Notes: generated by a model from the letters alone, not told the origin. A DNA stretch of 19,028 bases from Clostridia bacterium (GCA_017454565.1 JAFTCS010000274.1:1-19028); one strand, 5' to 3'. Positions 1 through 7,790 are shown, counted from the stretch's first letter. Made by a program: numbers and translations.

Positions 1-43
1 ATACTCCTCGCGTACAGAAATAAGTACGAGCCGCGATCGGTTA
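1..43 (-). repeat. Dispersed ~43-bp element, copy 1
   Basis: The reverse complement of this stretch aligns with 10830-10872 on the plus strand. The first 14 bases (AACCGATCGCGGCT) are identical, and by hand count about 35 of 42 positions match overall with one gap. Both copies sit near the hairpin repeat described at 72-124 and 10927-11048, but in opposite relative orientation. On the minus strand the same stretch also holds TTGACT (49-44), 17 bases, TACTTA, and a GAGGAG near the edge, so it could be the 5' region of a divergent gene off the left end. That second reading is weak, because the -10 is poor. Confidence 0.5.
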
Positions 44-71
44 AGTCAAGATTTGAGAGTACAATCAACGC

Positions 72-124
72 GAACAGCGTTTTCGGGGGTGTCGGGGGGA
101 CTTTTTCGTAAAAGTCCCCCCGAC
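72..124 (+). repeat. Hairpin repeat, copy A (core plus 15-bp stem)
   Basis: The copy starts with a core, GAACAGCGTTTTCGGGGG (72-89). It is followed by a perfect inverted repeat with a 15-base left arm at 91-105, loop TCGT at 106-109 and right arm at 110-124. The same core recurs at 10927-10946, and in shorter form on the minus strand at 7221-7236. The same stem recurs at 11014-11048. No T-run follows on the plus strand, so it does not look like a simple terminator. It lies about 80 bases upstream of the probable glgB promoter. Confidence 0.75.
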
Positions 125-205
125 CGGGGCGTGGAAAGCCTTGGAATATCTGGAAACCATAGAAAAAATATTTAACATTTTTAATAAAAAGAAATCCAAA
201 AGTAC

Positions 206-237
206 TTGAAATTTATCCAAAAATAAGCAATTATATA
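206..237 (+). promoter_or_regulatory. Possible glgB promoter
   Basis: TTGAAA at 206-211 is a good -35 match. The AT-rich stretch AATTATATA at 229-237 could supply a -10 at 17-20 bases spacing, but no hexamer matches TATAAT well. It is placed about 40-70 bases before the glgB start. It is the best candidate in the intergenic region, but uncertain. Confidence 0.35.
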
Positions 238-276
238 TGTATGTAAATAGAAGTTTGGCACAAAGGAGTGTTATAT

Positions 277-2325
277 ATGCAGATTGGTCCCGAAAACGAT
301 GGCCGCACCGAGCTTGAGTTGTTTCACAGCGGTGAAAACTATCATGCATACAGGTTTATGGGAGCCCACAAGGTCAACATAGACGGTACAGAAGGTATTA
401 TGTTCAGAACCTGGGCGCCGAATGCCAGATCGGTGTCAGTAGTCGGCGGATTCAATGACTGGGATCGCACCAGAAACTGGATGCACCGCATTTCTGACGG
501 AGGCTGCTGGGAAACCTTCATACCCTACATGACGGATTCCTACACCATGTATAAGTACAGTATCGAAACCTATGACGGCAGCTGCGTGATGAAGTCAGAT
601 CCTTACGCATACCATTATGAGACCCGTCCGAATACTGCGTCTGTATATGTTGACATTGACGGCTACGAGTGGCATGACGAGGAATGGCAGAAGTATAAGC
701 ATGAACATGAGTCCTACAGCAATCCTATGAATATCTATGAGATCCACGCCGGCTCATGGAGAAAGTACAAGGACGGCAACAGCTTCTCTTACGGAAAGCT
801 TGCCGATGAGCTTATCCCTTATCTTAAAGAGATGGGCTATACTCATGTTGAGCTGATGCCTATTACCGAGTATCCCTTTGATGCGTCATGGGGCTATCAG
901 GTAACAGGCTACTATGCGGTTACTTCCAGATACGGCAGCCCTCACGATTTTATGAGTTTTGTTGACAGATGCCACCAGGCAGGTATTTCGGTCATTATTG
1001 ACTGGGTGCCGGCTCACTTCCCGAGAGATGCCCATGGTCTTGCGCGCTTTGACGGCACACCCTGCTATGAGTATGCCGACTGGAGAAAGGGCGAGCACAA
1101 GGACTGGGGTACACTGGTGTTTGACTATGGCAGGAACGAGGTAGTAAGCTTCCTCATTTCCAGCGCTATATTCTGGCTTGACTATTATCATGTTGACGGT
1201 ATCCGTGTGGATGCTGTTGCTTCCATGCTTTATCTTGATTACAGCAGACGTGACGGAGAGTGGGTGCCCAATAAGTTCGGCGGCAAGGATAACCTTGAGG
1301 CTGTTGCTTTCCTGCAGAGACTCAACGAGGCAGCTTTCCGCTATTTCCCCGATGTTCTTATGATAGCTGAGGAGTCTACCTCCTGGTCAATGGTATCACG
1401 TCCTACATATATGGGCGGTCTGGGTTTCAACTATAAGTGGAACATGGGCTGGATGAACGATATGCTGCACTATTCATCCCTTGACCCGCTGTATCGTCCG
1501 TTTAACCACGACAACCTTACTTTCTCTTTCTTCTACGCATTCTCCGAGAACTTCATCCTGCCTATCTCACATGATGAGGTAGTGTACGGCAAGGCATCCC
1601 TCATAAACAAGATGCCCGGCAATTATGAGATGAAGTTTGCGGGCGAAAGAACCTTCCTTGCCTATATGATGGCTCATCCCGGCAAGAAGCTCACTTTCAT
1701 GGGCACCGAGTTCGGTCAGTTCAAGGAGTGGGATTACTACTGCGAGCTTGACTGGATGCTGCTTGAATATCCTGCACACCAGAATATGAAGAGGTTCGTA
1801 AGCACCCTTAACCATTTCTATATTGAGAACAGCCCCATGTGGGAAGTAGATTTCACCTGGGAGGGATTCCAGTGGATATCCAATGACGACTATACCCAGA
1901 GCTGCATCAGCTTCCGCAGAATAGACAATAGCGGCAATGAGATCATTATAGTCTGCAACTTCCAGCCTGTACTCAGAGAAAACTACCGTATAGGCGTACC
2001 CTTTGCAGGTACATATAAGGAAGTGCTGAACACTGAATGGTCAGAGTTCGGCGGCTGCGGAGTTTCCAACGGCACGGCTATTATGACAGACGATATTCCC
2101 ATGCACGGACATGAGCAGTCTATGTCACTTACACTGCCGCCGCTCTCCGTAATGTACTTCAAGTGCATCCGCAAGAAGCCGAAGAGAAAGCCCCGCAAGC
2201 TTGAGACCGAAGTGAAGCCTGCAAGGAAAAAGGCTGCAAAGGCGGAAGCAGCAGAGACAGCAGCAGAAGCCAAGCCAAAGAGAACGAGAAAATCAGCAAA
2301 AAAATCAGAAGAGACTTCTGAATGA
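277..2325 (+). CDS. glgB: 1,4-alpha-glucan branching enzyme GlgB with Lys/Ala-rich tail
   Basis: This enzyme cuts alpha-1,4 glucan chains and reattaches them as alpha-1,6 branches in cytoplasmic glycogen synthesis. The protein is 682 residues. An N-terminal CBM48-like region (FRTWAPNARSV, FNDWD) is followed by a GH13 barrel with all four signature regions: DWVPAHFP, GIRVDAVAS with nucleophile Asp312, IAEEST with acid/base Glu365, and ISHDE with His432 and Asp433. The ATG at 277 is chosen because AAAGGAG at 262-268 lies 8 bases before it. The in-frame GTG at 268 overlaps that ribosome site. From about residue 629 the protein ends in a highly basic Lys/Ala/Glu-rich tail of about 54 residues, absent from the core family fold. 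It is first in the glg operon, and glgC follows after 52 bases. Confidence 0.97.
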   Translation: MQIGPENDGRTELELFHSGENYHAYRFMGAHKVNIDGTEGIMFRTWAPNARSVSVVGGFNDWDRTRNWMHRISDGGCWETFIPYMTDSYTMYKYSIETYDGSCVMKSDPYAYHYETRPNTASVYVDIDGYEWHDEEWQKYKHEHESYSNPMNIYEIHAGSWRKYKDGNSFSYGKLADELIPYLKEMGYTHVELMPITEYPFDASWGYQVTGYYAVTSRYGSPHDFMSFVDRCHQAGISVIIDWVPAHFPRDAHGLARFDGTPCYEYADWRKGEHKDWGTLVFDYGRNEVVSFLISSAIFWLDYYHVDGIRVDAVASMLYLDYSRRDGEWVPNKFGGKDNLEAVAFLQRLNEAAFRYFPDVLMIAEESTSWSMVSRPTYMGGLGFNYKWNMGWMNDMLHYSSLDPLYRPFNHDNLTFSFFYAFSENFILPISHDEVVYGKASLINKMPGNYEMKFAGERTFLAYMMAHPGKKLTFMGTEFGQFKEWDYYCELDWMLLEYPAHQNMKRFVSTLNHFYIENSPMWEVDFTWEGFQWISNDDYTQSCISFRRIDNSGNEIIIVCNFQPVLRENYRIGVPFAGTYKEVLNTEWSEFGGCGVSNGTAIMTDDIPMHGHEQSMSLTLPPLSVMYFKCIRKKPKRKPRKLETEVKPARKKAAKAEAAETAAEAKPKRTRKSAKKSEETSE

Positions 2326-2377
2326 TGCTGATAAAATAAATAAAATATTTTTATAACATAAAAGGAGGAAAACAACC

Positions 2378-3592
2378 ATGTATCCAAAGCAAGAAGTAGT
2401 TGCAATGCTGCTTGCAGGCGGTCAGGGAAGCAGACTGGGAGTTCTTACTCAGAAGCTTGCAAAGCCTGCCGTACCTTTCGGCGGCAAATATCGTATAATC
2501 GACTTTCCGCTTTCAAACTGTGTAAATTCAGGTATTGAGGCAGTAGGTGTGCTCACACAGTATCAGCCTCTGGTGCTTAACGAGTATATTGGCAGCGGCC
2601 AGCCCTGGGATCTCGACAGCATGAACAGCGGTGTGCGCATCCTTTCTCCCTATCAGCAGATAAAGGGCACAGACTGGTACAAGGGCACGGCTAACGCTAT
2701 CTATCAGAACATAAATTACATCGACAGATATAACCCCGACTATGTAGTGATCCTTTCGGGCGACCATATCTACAAGATGGATTACTCAAAGATGATCGCT
2801 TTCCACAAAGAGAACAACGCTGACTGTACTATCGCAGTTATCGACGTTCCGATGGAGGAGGCTTCACGTTTCGGTATCCTTAACACCAATCCTGATGGCT
2901 CTATCTATGAGTTCGAGGAGAAGCCGAAGCACCCGAAGAGCACCAACGCTTCCATGGGTATCTATGTATTCAGCTGGGATAAGCTCAGAAAGTACCTCAT
3001 CGAGGACGAAGAGGCTGAGGACACAGAGCACGACTTTGGTAAGGACGTGCTGCCCAAGATGCTCAATGACGGCCAGAGAATGTTCGCTTACCAGTTCCAG
3101 GGCTACTGGAAGGACGTCGGAACCATCGACAGCCTTTGGGAAGCTAATATGGACCTCCTTGATCCTAACATTCCTCTTGACCTCAACGACGACAGCTGGA
3201 AGATCTATTCCAGAAATCCTGTTGTTCCTCCGCAGTATATCGCAGAGGGCACATCAGTACAGAATTCAATGATCGCTGACGGCTGCGACATTGCAGGCTC
3301 CATCGAGTTCTCCGTACTTTTCTCAAATGTTGTTGTAAAGCCCGGCGCAGTTGTGCAGGATTCTATAATCATGCCCGGCAGCGTTATTGAAGAGGGCGCA
3401 GTTGTGCAGTACGCTATCGTATCCGAGAATACAGTCATCGGCAAGAACGCTGTTATAGGCGCTCGTCCCGAGGATATTGAAGATAAAGACAAGTGGGGTA
3501 TCGCCGTTATCGGTGACAACCTGAAGATCGGCGCAGGCGCTAAGGTCGCACCGAAGGAAATGGTCGCAAAAGATATAGAGGGGGTTGAATGA
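2378..3592 (+). CDS. glgC: Glucose-1-phosphate adenylyltransferase catalytic subunit GlgC
   Basis: GlgC makes ADP-glucose from ATP and glucose-1-phosphate, the committed step of glycogen synthesis. The protein is 404 residues, normal for the family. The nucleotide-binding loop GGQGSRL is intact at residues 14-20. PAVPFGGKYRIIDFPLSN, GTANAIYQN, SGDHIY (Asp129, the likely metal/catalytic Asp), FEEKP and YWKDVGTID follow in the usual order. The last ~120 residues show the hexapeptide-type repeats of a left-handed beta-helix (for example GAVVQDSIIMPGSVI). AAAGGAGG at 2361-2368 lies 9 bases before the ATG. The stop overlaps the glgD start in ATGA, so the two subunits are probably translationally coupled. 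Confidence 0.97.
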   Translation: MYPKQEVVAMLLAGGQGSRLGVLTQKLAKPAVPFGGKYRIIDFPLSNCVNSGIEAVGVLTQYQPLVLNEYIGSGQPWDLDSMNSGVRILSPYQQIKGTDWYKGTANAIYQNINYIDRYNPDYVVILSGDHIYKMDYSKMIAFHKENNADCTIAVIDVPMEEASRFGILNTNPDGSIYEFEEKPKHPKSTNASMGIYVFSWDKLRKYLIEDEEAEDTEHDFGKDVLPKMLNDGQRMFAYQFQGYWKDVGTIDSLWEANMDLLDPNIPLDLNDDSWKIYSRNPVVPPQYIAEGTSVQNSMIADGCDIAGSIEFSVLFSNVVVKPGAVVQDSIIMPGSVIEEGAVVQYAIVSENTVIGKNAVIGARPEDIEDKDKWGIAVIGDNLKIGAGAKVAPKEMVAKDIEGVE

Positions 3593-4707
3593 TAATGCGT
3601 GGAAATAATGTAATGGGAATTATCTTCTCTAATCTGCACGAGAACCTTATCAGCCAGCTTACAGAGCTTCGTACTATGGGTGCCGTACCCTTTGGCGGAA
3701 GATATCGTCTTATCGACTTCCCGCTTTCAAACATGGTCAATTCAGGTATCAACAAGGTAGGCGTTATCGCAAAGAACAACTACCAGTCACTTATTGACCA
3801 CCTTGGCGCAGGCAAGGCATGGGATCTTTCCAGACAGCGCAACGGTCTGTTCATCCTTCCTCCTTTTATGGATCCTTCGGATTATTCAAACCGCGTAAAG
3901 ACTTTCAACGCTATCATGCCTTTCCTCAAGAATTCCAGTGAGGAATATGTAATGATCTCGGACTGTGATGTTATCTGCAATATCGACTACCAGAAGGTAT
4001 TCGAGGCTCATCTTGAGAACAATGCAGACATCACTCTGGTATACAAGAGAGACGCTCTTCCTGCAAAGATCCAGGAGCCTACAGTTCTCTCCTTTGATGC
4101 AAAGGGCAGAGTCAACGATGTGCTTGTAGCTCCATCCATCACCGGAAGCTGCAGTTTCTACATGAACATGATGCTCATTAAGCGTGAGCTTCTTATGGAG
4201 CTTGTCAAGAAGTGTATCGGCAAGAACACCATGAGCTTCAAGCGTGATATCATTCAGGCTGAATACAAGAACCTGAATGTTTACGGCTATGAGTTCAAGG
4301 GCTTTGCTCCTGTCATTACCACAATGGCCGAGTATTTCACAGCCAATATGAGCCTCAAGAACAAGGATGTCCGTGACGACCTGTTCAACGGCGCACGTCC
4401 CATCTACACCAAGATCCGCGACGATATGCCTACAAAATTCGGTCTCGGCTCCAAGGTTTCCAATTCCCTTATCGGCAGCGGCTGCACTATCGAGGGTGAG
4501 GTCGACAACTGTGTGCTCTTCAAGGGCGTTCATATCGGCAAGGGAACAAAGGTCTCCAACTGTGTTATCATGCAGGACACCCGTGTAGGCGACAACTGCA
4601 ACATGGGTTATGTAGTAGTTGATAAGGACGTTATTGTCAGAGACGGCAAGACCCTTGTTGGTCAGCCTTCATACCCCGTATATATCGGCAAGCTCAGCAT
4701 TGTCTGA
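3589..4707 (+). CDS. glgD: GlgD, non-canonical subunit of ADP-glucose pyrophosphorylase
   Basis: GlgD is a GlgC paralogue of 372 residues that in Firmicutes pairs with GlgC. In studied cases it has little or no activity alone and modulates the complex. The conserved AVPFGGRYRLIDFPLSNMVNSG block aligns with GlgC. However, the Gly-rich nucleotide loop (GGQGSRL in GlgC) is replaced by SNLHENLI, so ATP binding by the normal loop is lost. The region of the GlgC catalytic Asp reads SDCDVICNIDY. The C-terminal third is a beta-helix (GSGCTIEGEVDNCVL). It starts inside the glgC stop (ATGA), with a G-rich ribosome site at 3578-3584. Another ATG two codons later (3595) is also possible. Confidence 0.93.
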   Translation: MIMRGNNVMGIIFSNLHENLISQLTELRTMGAVPFGGRYRLIDFPLSNMVNSGINKVGVIAKNNYQSLIDHLGAGKAWDLSRQRNGLFILPPFMDPSDYSNRVKTFNAIMPFLKNSSEEYVMISDCDVICNIDYQKVFEAHLENNADITLVYKRDALPAKIQEPTVLSFDAKGRVNDVLVAPSITGSCSFYMNMMLIKRELLMELVKKCIGKNTMSFKRDIIQAEYKNLNVYGYEFKGFAPVITTMAEYFTANMSLKNKDVRDDLFNGARPIYTKIRDDMPTKFGLGSKVSNSLIGSGCTIEGEVDNCVLFKGVHIGKGTKVSNCVIMQDTRVGDNCNMGYVVVDKDVIVRDGKTLVGQPSYPVYIGKLSIV

Positions 4708-4792
4708 TAATAATTGCATGTTTGTTCGTTGATATTTTAAAAGGCTAAACTGACAGCGGAGCCACTCCGATGCAGTGCAGGGAGGAATGTAG

Positions 4793-6220
4793 ATGAAGTG
4801 TTTGTTTGTTACCAGTGAGGCCCAGCCCTTTGCGGCTTCGGGCGGACTTGCCGACGTTTCGGGCGCATTGCCTCATGCTCTGCGCCAGCGGCTTATAGGC
4901 TGTCGTATTGTTATGCCATACTATGAGGACATACCTCAGCCGTTAAGGGAAAACCTGAGATTTGTTACCAGCTTCTCAGTGCCAGTGTCTTGGAGAAGAC
5001 AGTACTGCGGTATTTTTGAGACCAGATATAACGGCGTGATCTACTATTTCCTCGACAACGAATATTACTTCAAGCGTCAGGGGCTTTACGGTCACTACGA
5101 TGATGCCGAGAGATTTGCGTTTTTCTCAAGGGCGGCCCTTGAAATGCTGCCGTATATTGATTTCAAGCCGGATATAATCCACTGCAACGACTGGCAGACA
5201 GCTCTTGTGCCGGTTTATTACAACCTGTTCTACTGCCATAACGAGTGGTATTCGGGCATCAAAACTATTTTTACTATCCACAACATTCAGTATCAGGGTC
5301 AGTACGGCCCCGAACTGTATGAGGAAGTGGTGGGCATTCCGCCGCAGGGCAGGTCTGTGCTTGACTGGGACGGCTGTATAAATTACATGAAAGGCGCTAT
5401 TGAGACAGCCAACCGTGTAACGACCGTCAGCCCGAGCTATTCATGGGAGATCAGGGACCCCTGGTTCTCTCACGGTCTTGACCCCATCCTCAATGCCAGA
5501 GCGTGGAAGATAAGAGGTATCCTCAACGGAATTGACAATACTTCCTATAATCCTGCAACTGATATACAGCTCTATGAGCACTATACTCCGGATGACCTTT
5601 CGGGCAAGGCTGTGAACAAGCAGAGGCTCCAGGAGCGTCTTGGACTTGAACAGAATCCGGAGGTGCCGATCATCGCAATGGTGACCAGACTCGTTGCCCA
5701 TAAGGGGCTTGATCTGGTGAAGTTTGCTCTGGATCAGCTTATGCGCGAGGAGTATGTGCAGTTTGTAATTCTCGGTTCAGGAGACTGGGAATACGAGAGC
5801 TTCTTCCGTTCTATGCACGACAGGTATCCGGGCAGACTTTGCGCATGTCACGGATTTATTCCTGAGCTTTCAAGAAAGATCTATGCGGGCGCCGATATGT
5901 TCCTGATGCCTTCAAAAGCAGAGCCTTGCGGACTTTCACAGATGATAGCTCTGCGCTACGGTACCATACCTATCGTAAGAGAGGTGGGCGGTCTGCGTGA
6001 TTCCATACAGGACAGCGGCACAGGCGACGGAAACGGCTTTACTTTCCGCAACTATGACGCCATGGACATGCTTGCCTGCATACGCAGAGCAATAGCCGGA
6101 TATTGGCAGCGCGAGGGCTGGGAGATCCTTGTAAAGAGAGCAATGCGCTGTGACAACAGTTGGACGCGTTCTGCTACTGAATATATAAATATGTACCGTG
6201 AGGTAATAGCCGAGAACTGA
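4793..6220 (+). CDS. glgA: Glycogen synthase GlgA (ADP-glucose dependent, GT5)
   Basis: GlgA transfers glucose from ADP-glucose to the non-reducing end of glycogen. The protein is 475 residues, the usual length. It has a two-domain GT-B fold: an N-terminal half with SEAQPF, SGGLADVSG, HCNDWQTALVP and TIHNIQYQG, and a C-terminal half with VTRLVAHKGLDL, SKAEPCGLSQ (Glu377, which falls at the same number as the E. coli catalytic Glu) and REVGGLRDSI. The family's KTGGL motif reads AASGGL, so the lysine at position 15 is alanine. GGAGG at 4781-4785 lies 7 bases before the ATG. It is last in the glg operon, after an 85-base gap from glgD, and is followed at once by a strong terminator. Confidence 0.96.
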   Translation: MKCLFVTSEAQPFAASGGLADVSGALPHALRQRLIGCRIVMPYYEDIPQPLRENLRFVTSFSVPVSWRRQYCGIFETRYNGVIYYFLDNEYYFKRQGLYGHYDDAERFAFFSRAALEMLPYIDFKPDIIHCNDWQTALVPVYYNLFYCHNEWYSGIKTIFTIHNIQYQGQYGPELYEEVVGIPPQGRSVLDWDGCINYMKGAIETANRVTTVSPSYSWEIRDPWFSHGLDPILNARAWKIRGILNGIDNTSYNPATDIQLYEHYTPDDLSGKAVNKQRLQERLGLEQNPEVPIIAMVTRLVAHKGLDLVKFALDQLMREEYVQFVILGSGDWEYESFFRSMHDRYPGRLCACHGFIPELSRKIYAGADMFLMPSKAEPCGLSQMIALRYGTIPIVREVGGLRDSIQDSGTGDGNGFTFRNYDAMDMLACIRRAIAGYWQREGWEILVKRAMRCDNSWTRSATEYINMYREVIAEN

Positions 6221-6242
6221 TCGGTTATAGTAAACTGAGATC

Positions 6243-6281
6243 AAGGCACACTTTCCGTTCGGTCGGGGAGTGTGCCTTTTT
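6243..6281 (+). terminator. Intrinsic terminator of the glg operon
   Basis: A 10-bp perfect stem (AAGGCACACT at 6243-6252, AGTGTGCCTT at 6269-6278) has a 16-base loop and runs into a T tract. It lies 22 bases after the glgA stop. Confidence 0.9.
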
Positions 6282-6323
6282 GCGTGTGACCCCGGCAATA
6301 TTTTACAGCGGAGGCCTGATATT

Positions 6324-7160
6324 ATGAGCATCATAGGTGAAAGGATAAAAAAATATCGAGTTGAAAGAGGCATAACTCAGGAGCAGCTTGGGGAGCTTAT
6401 AGGAGTTACCACTCAGGCGGTTTCCCGCTGGGAAAGAGGCGGTACACCCGATGCCGAGCTTTTGCCCAGTCTTTCACAGGTACTCGGTGTGAGCATAGAC
6501 TCCCTTTTCGGTCAGGAGGAACAGAGTCTTAACCTGACTTTAGCGCGCCGGCTCAGCCGTATGCCGCAGGAGGAGGCTTTCCGTTATGCTTTCAGTATAT
6601 GCTGGGCTATCCAGATAGGTCTTATGGGCGACCCTGCTGCCATTGACGATTTTCTCGGCACATCAATAGAGGATATCTCCGCTTCGTTAAACAGCTCTAA
6701 TAACCATTTCGGCAAAGTGATACGTGACAGAGGCATGTCAAGTGCCAGACTCTCACCAGATTTTTTTGATTTCTTCCTTTTGGTCGAGCCGGAGAAGAGT
6801 CTGAAAGACCGTCTTGTTGACATTGAGAGTCTGAGAAAGGTTTTCGCGATTTTTGCGGATGAAAATATACTGAGTGTGATAAGCTATCTTTGCACGATGC
6901 CTATGATCCGGGTGTCCTCCTCGCTGGTCGCAAAGAGCACCGGAATTGCGATCGCGGAGGTGGAGCGCTGCATGGAGGTGCTTTGCGAAAACCACCTGGT
7001 TATGAAGTCGGTTGTATCTACTGCTGACGGCGACATCAATTCCTACGGCTTATGTCCGGAATCGCTTGCAATACCGCTTTTTTGCTTTGCAGATGAAGTT
7101 GCCCGCAAGGATTACCGTGTTTCCGTAGGTCTGTTTGACCGAAAAAAGACGTTTCTTTGA
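6324..7160 (+). CDS. XRE-family regulator with C-terminal winged-helix-like region
   Basis: This is a predicted DNA-binding regulator of 278 residues. Residues 1-63 are a clear XRE helix-turn-helix domain (IGERIKKYRVERGITQEQLG, TTQAVSRWERG). A middle segment has no recognisable motif. Residues ~168-245 (FADENILSVISYLC, STGIAIAEVERCMEVLCENHLV) resemble an ArsR-type winged helix, which is an inference from the pattern. The ATG at 6324 is preferred because GGAGG at 6310-6314 is 9 bases upstream; the in-frame ATG at 6270 lies inside the glgA terminator. Only about 40 bases separate it from that terminator and no good promoter is visible there, so it may depend on read-through or on a promoter inside glgA. 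Its target is unknown; control of the glg genes is only a guess from position. Confidence 0.85.
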   Translation: MSIIGERIKKYRVERGITQEQLGELIGVTTQAVSRWERGGTPDAELLPSLSQVLGVSIDSLFGQEEQSLNLTLARRLSRMPQEEAFRYAFSICWAIQIGLMGDPAAIDDFLGTSIEDISASLNSSNNHFGKVIRDRGMSSARLSPDFFDFFLLVEPEKSLKDRLVDIESLRKVFAIFADENILSVISYLCTMPMIRVSSSLVAKSTGIAIAEVERCMEVLCENHLVMKSVVSTADGDINSYGLCPESLAIPLFCFADEVARKDYRVSVGLFDRKKTFL

Positions 7161-7203
7161 TATGATTAATGATAAAACAATAAAGTTTCGCTCAAGCCTT
7201 TTC

Positions 7204-7236
7204 AGCGCAGAGTCTGCGCTCCCGAAAACGCTGTTT
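7204..7236 (-). repeat. Hairpin repeat, copy C (short core plus 7-bp stem)
   Basis: On the minus strand AAACAGCGTTTTCGGG (7236-7221) matches the core of the copies at 72 and 10927. It is followed directly by a small hairpin, AGCGCAG / ACT / CTGCGCT (7220-7204). The hairpin sequence differs from the other copies, but the arrangement of core followed by hairpin is kept. It lies between the convergent regulator and trxA genes. Confidence 0.45.
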
Positions 7237-7280
7237 ATCCTTTTCAGAGTTTCACGGATTCAGGTAATAGTATAATAAAC

Positions 7281-7316
7281 AAAAAGACCGGTGAACAATG
7301 CGTTCATCGGTCTTTA
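7281..7316 (-). terminator. Intrinsic terminator of trxA
   Basis: The stem has arms at 7283-7296 and 7302-7315 (14 bp, one G-T pair) and a 5-base loop. On the minus strand it runs into five T's (the A's at 7281-7285). It lies 15 bases past the trxA stop. It may also weakly stop the convergent regulator gene. Confidence 0.85.
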
Positions 7317-7330
7317 ACTATAGCAGAAGC

Positions 7331-7639
7331 TTATTTTATCAGGTTTTCAAGGCCGTCCATTGACTGCAGGCCTATAGTCTGCTTAACCATCTTGCCATCC
7401 TTGATGACAGCTAACATGGGTATGCTCATAACGCGGAAGTTGATCGCCAGTTCCTGCTCCTCGTCTACATTTACCTTGCCTACCTTGATCTCCGGGTGAG
7501 CTTCTGCAAACTTTGCGAGTATCGGACCCTGCATACGGCAAGGACCGCACCAGGGTGCCCAGAAGTCCAGAAGTACCGGCTTGTCAGATTCAACGACTTC
7601 GGCCTTGAAATTGCTGTTTGTAATGGTAAGTTCACTCAT
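7331..7639 (-). CDS. trxA: Thioredoxin
   Basis: This is a cytoplasmic dithiol-disulfide reductant of 102 residues, a single thioredoxin fold of normal length. The active site WCGPC is at Cys31 and Cys34, preceded by LLDFWAP. The cis-proline loop SIPM has Pro74, with Met75 where Thr is usual. The start at 7639 is preferred over the in-frame ATG at 7648, because the AAAGG site abuts the upstream ATG and lies about 9 bases before the downstream one. The gene has its own promoter and terminator, so it is probably monocistronic. It sits next to the sulfur assimilation operon, which fits a thiol-related role. Confidence 0.96.
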   Translation of the reverse strand: MSELTITNSNFKAEVVESDKPVLLDFWAPWCGPCRMQGPILAKFAEAHPEIKVGKVNVDEEQELAINFRVMSIPMLAVIKDGKMVKQTIGLQSMDGLENLIK

Positions 7640-7679
7640 GTTAAGCATCCTTTCTTTGTTTGGTTTTGTTGTTGTATTT

Positions 7680-7708
7680 AGTATATGCTAAGTATAGCAA
7701 AAATACAA
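7680..7708 (-). promoter_or_regulatory. trxA promoter
   Basis: On the minus strand TTGTAT (7708-7703), a 17-base spacer and TATACT (7685-7680) end about 40 bases before the trxA start. The spacer holds a small palindrome, TGCTA TACT TAGCA, that could be a protein site, but this is speculative. Confidence 0.7.
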
Positions 7709-7754
7709 GTGACGTTCTGTGACTTTGTTACATTTCTCTGACATTTTATTCAAG

Positions 7755-7790
7755 AAAAACACGCTCCGTGGTTGGCGGAGCGTGAAAAAA
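7755..7790 (-). terminator. Intrinsic terminator of metY-cysK
   Basis: CACGCTCCG (7760-7768) and CGGAGCGTG (7776-7784) form a 9-bp perfect stem with a 7-base loop. On the minus strand it is flanked by an A run before and a T run after. It lies about 43 bases past the cysK stop and just upstream of the trxA promoter, so it insulates the two units. Confidence 0.88.

Noticed and set aside
91..124. Terminator of an upstream gene
   Set aside because: The stem is strong but no T-run follows on the plus strand, and it recurs as part of a repeat elsewhere.
268..276. GTG start for glgB at 268
   Set aside because: It overlaps the AAAGGAG ribosome site; the ATG at 277 has correct spacing.
65..349. Minus-strand open frame over the hairpin repeat and glgB start
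   Set aside because: It overlaps the repeat, the probable promoter and the glgB start, with no protein-like pattern.
3886..4533. Long antisense open frame (215 codons) opposite glgD
   Set aside because: It is a shadow of a strongly supported gene, with no ribosome site or recognisable motif.
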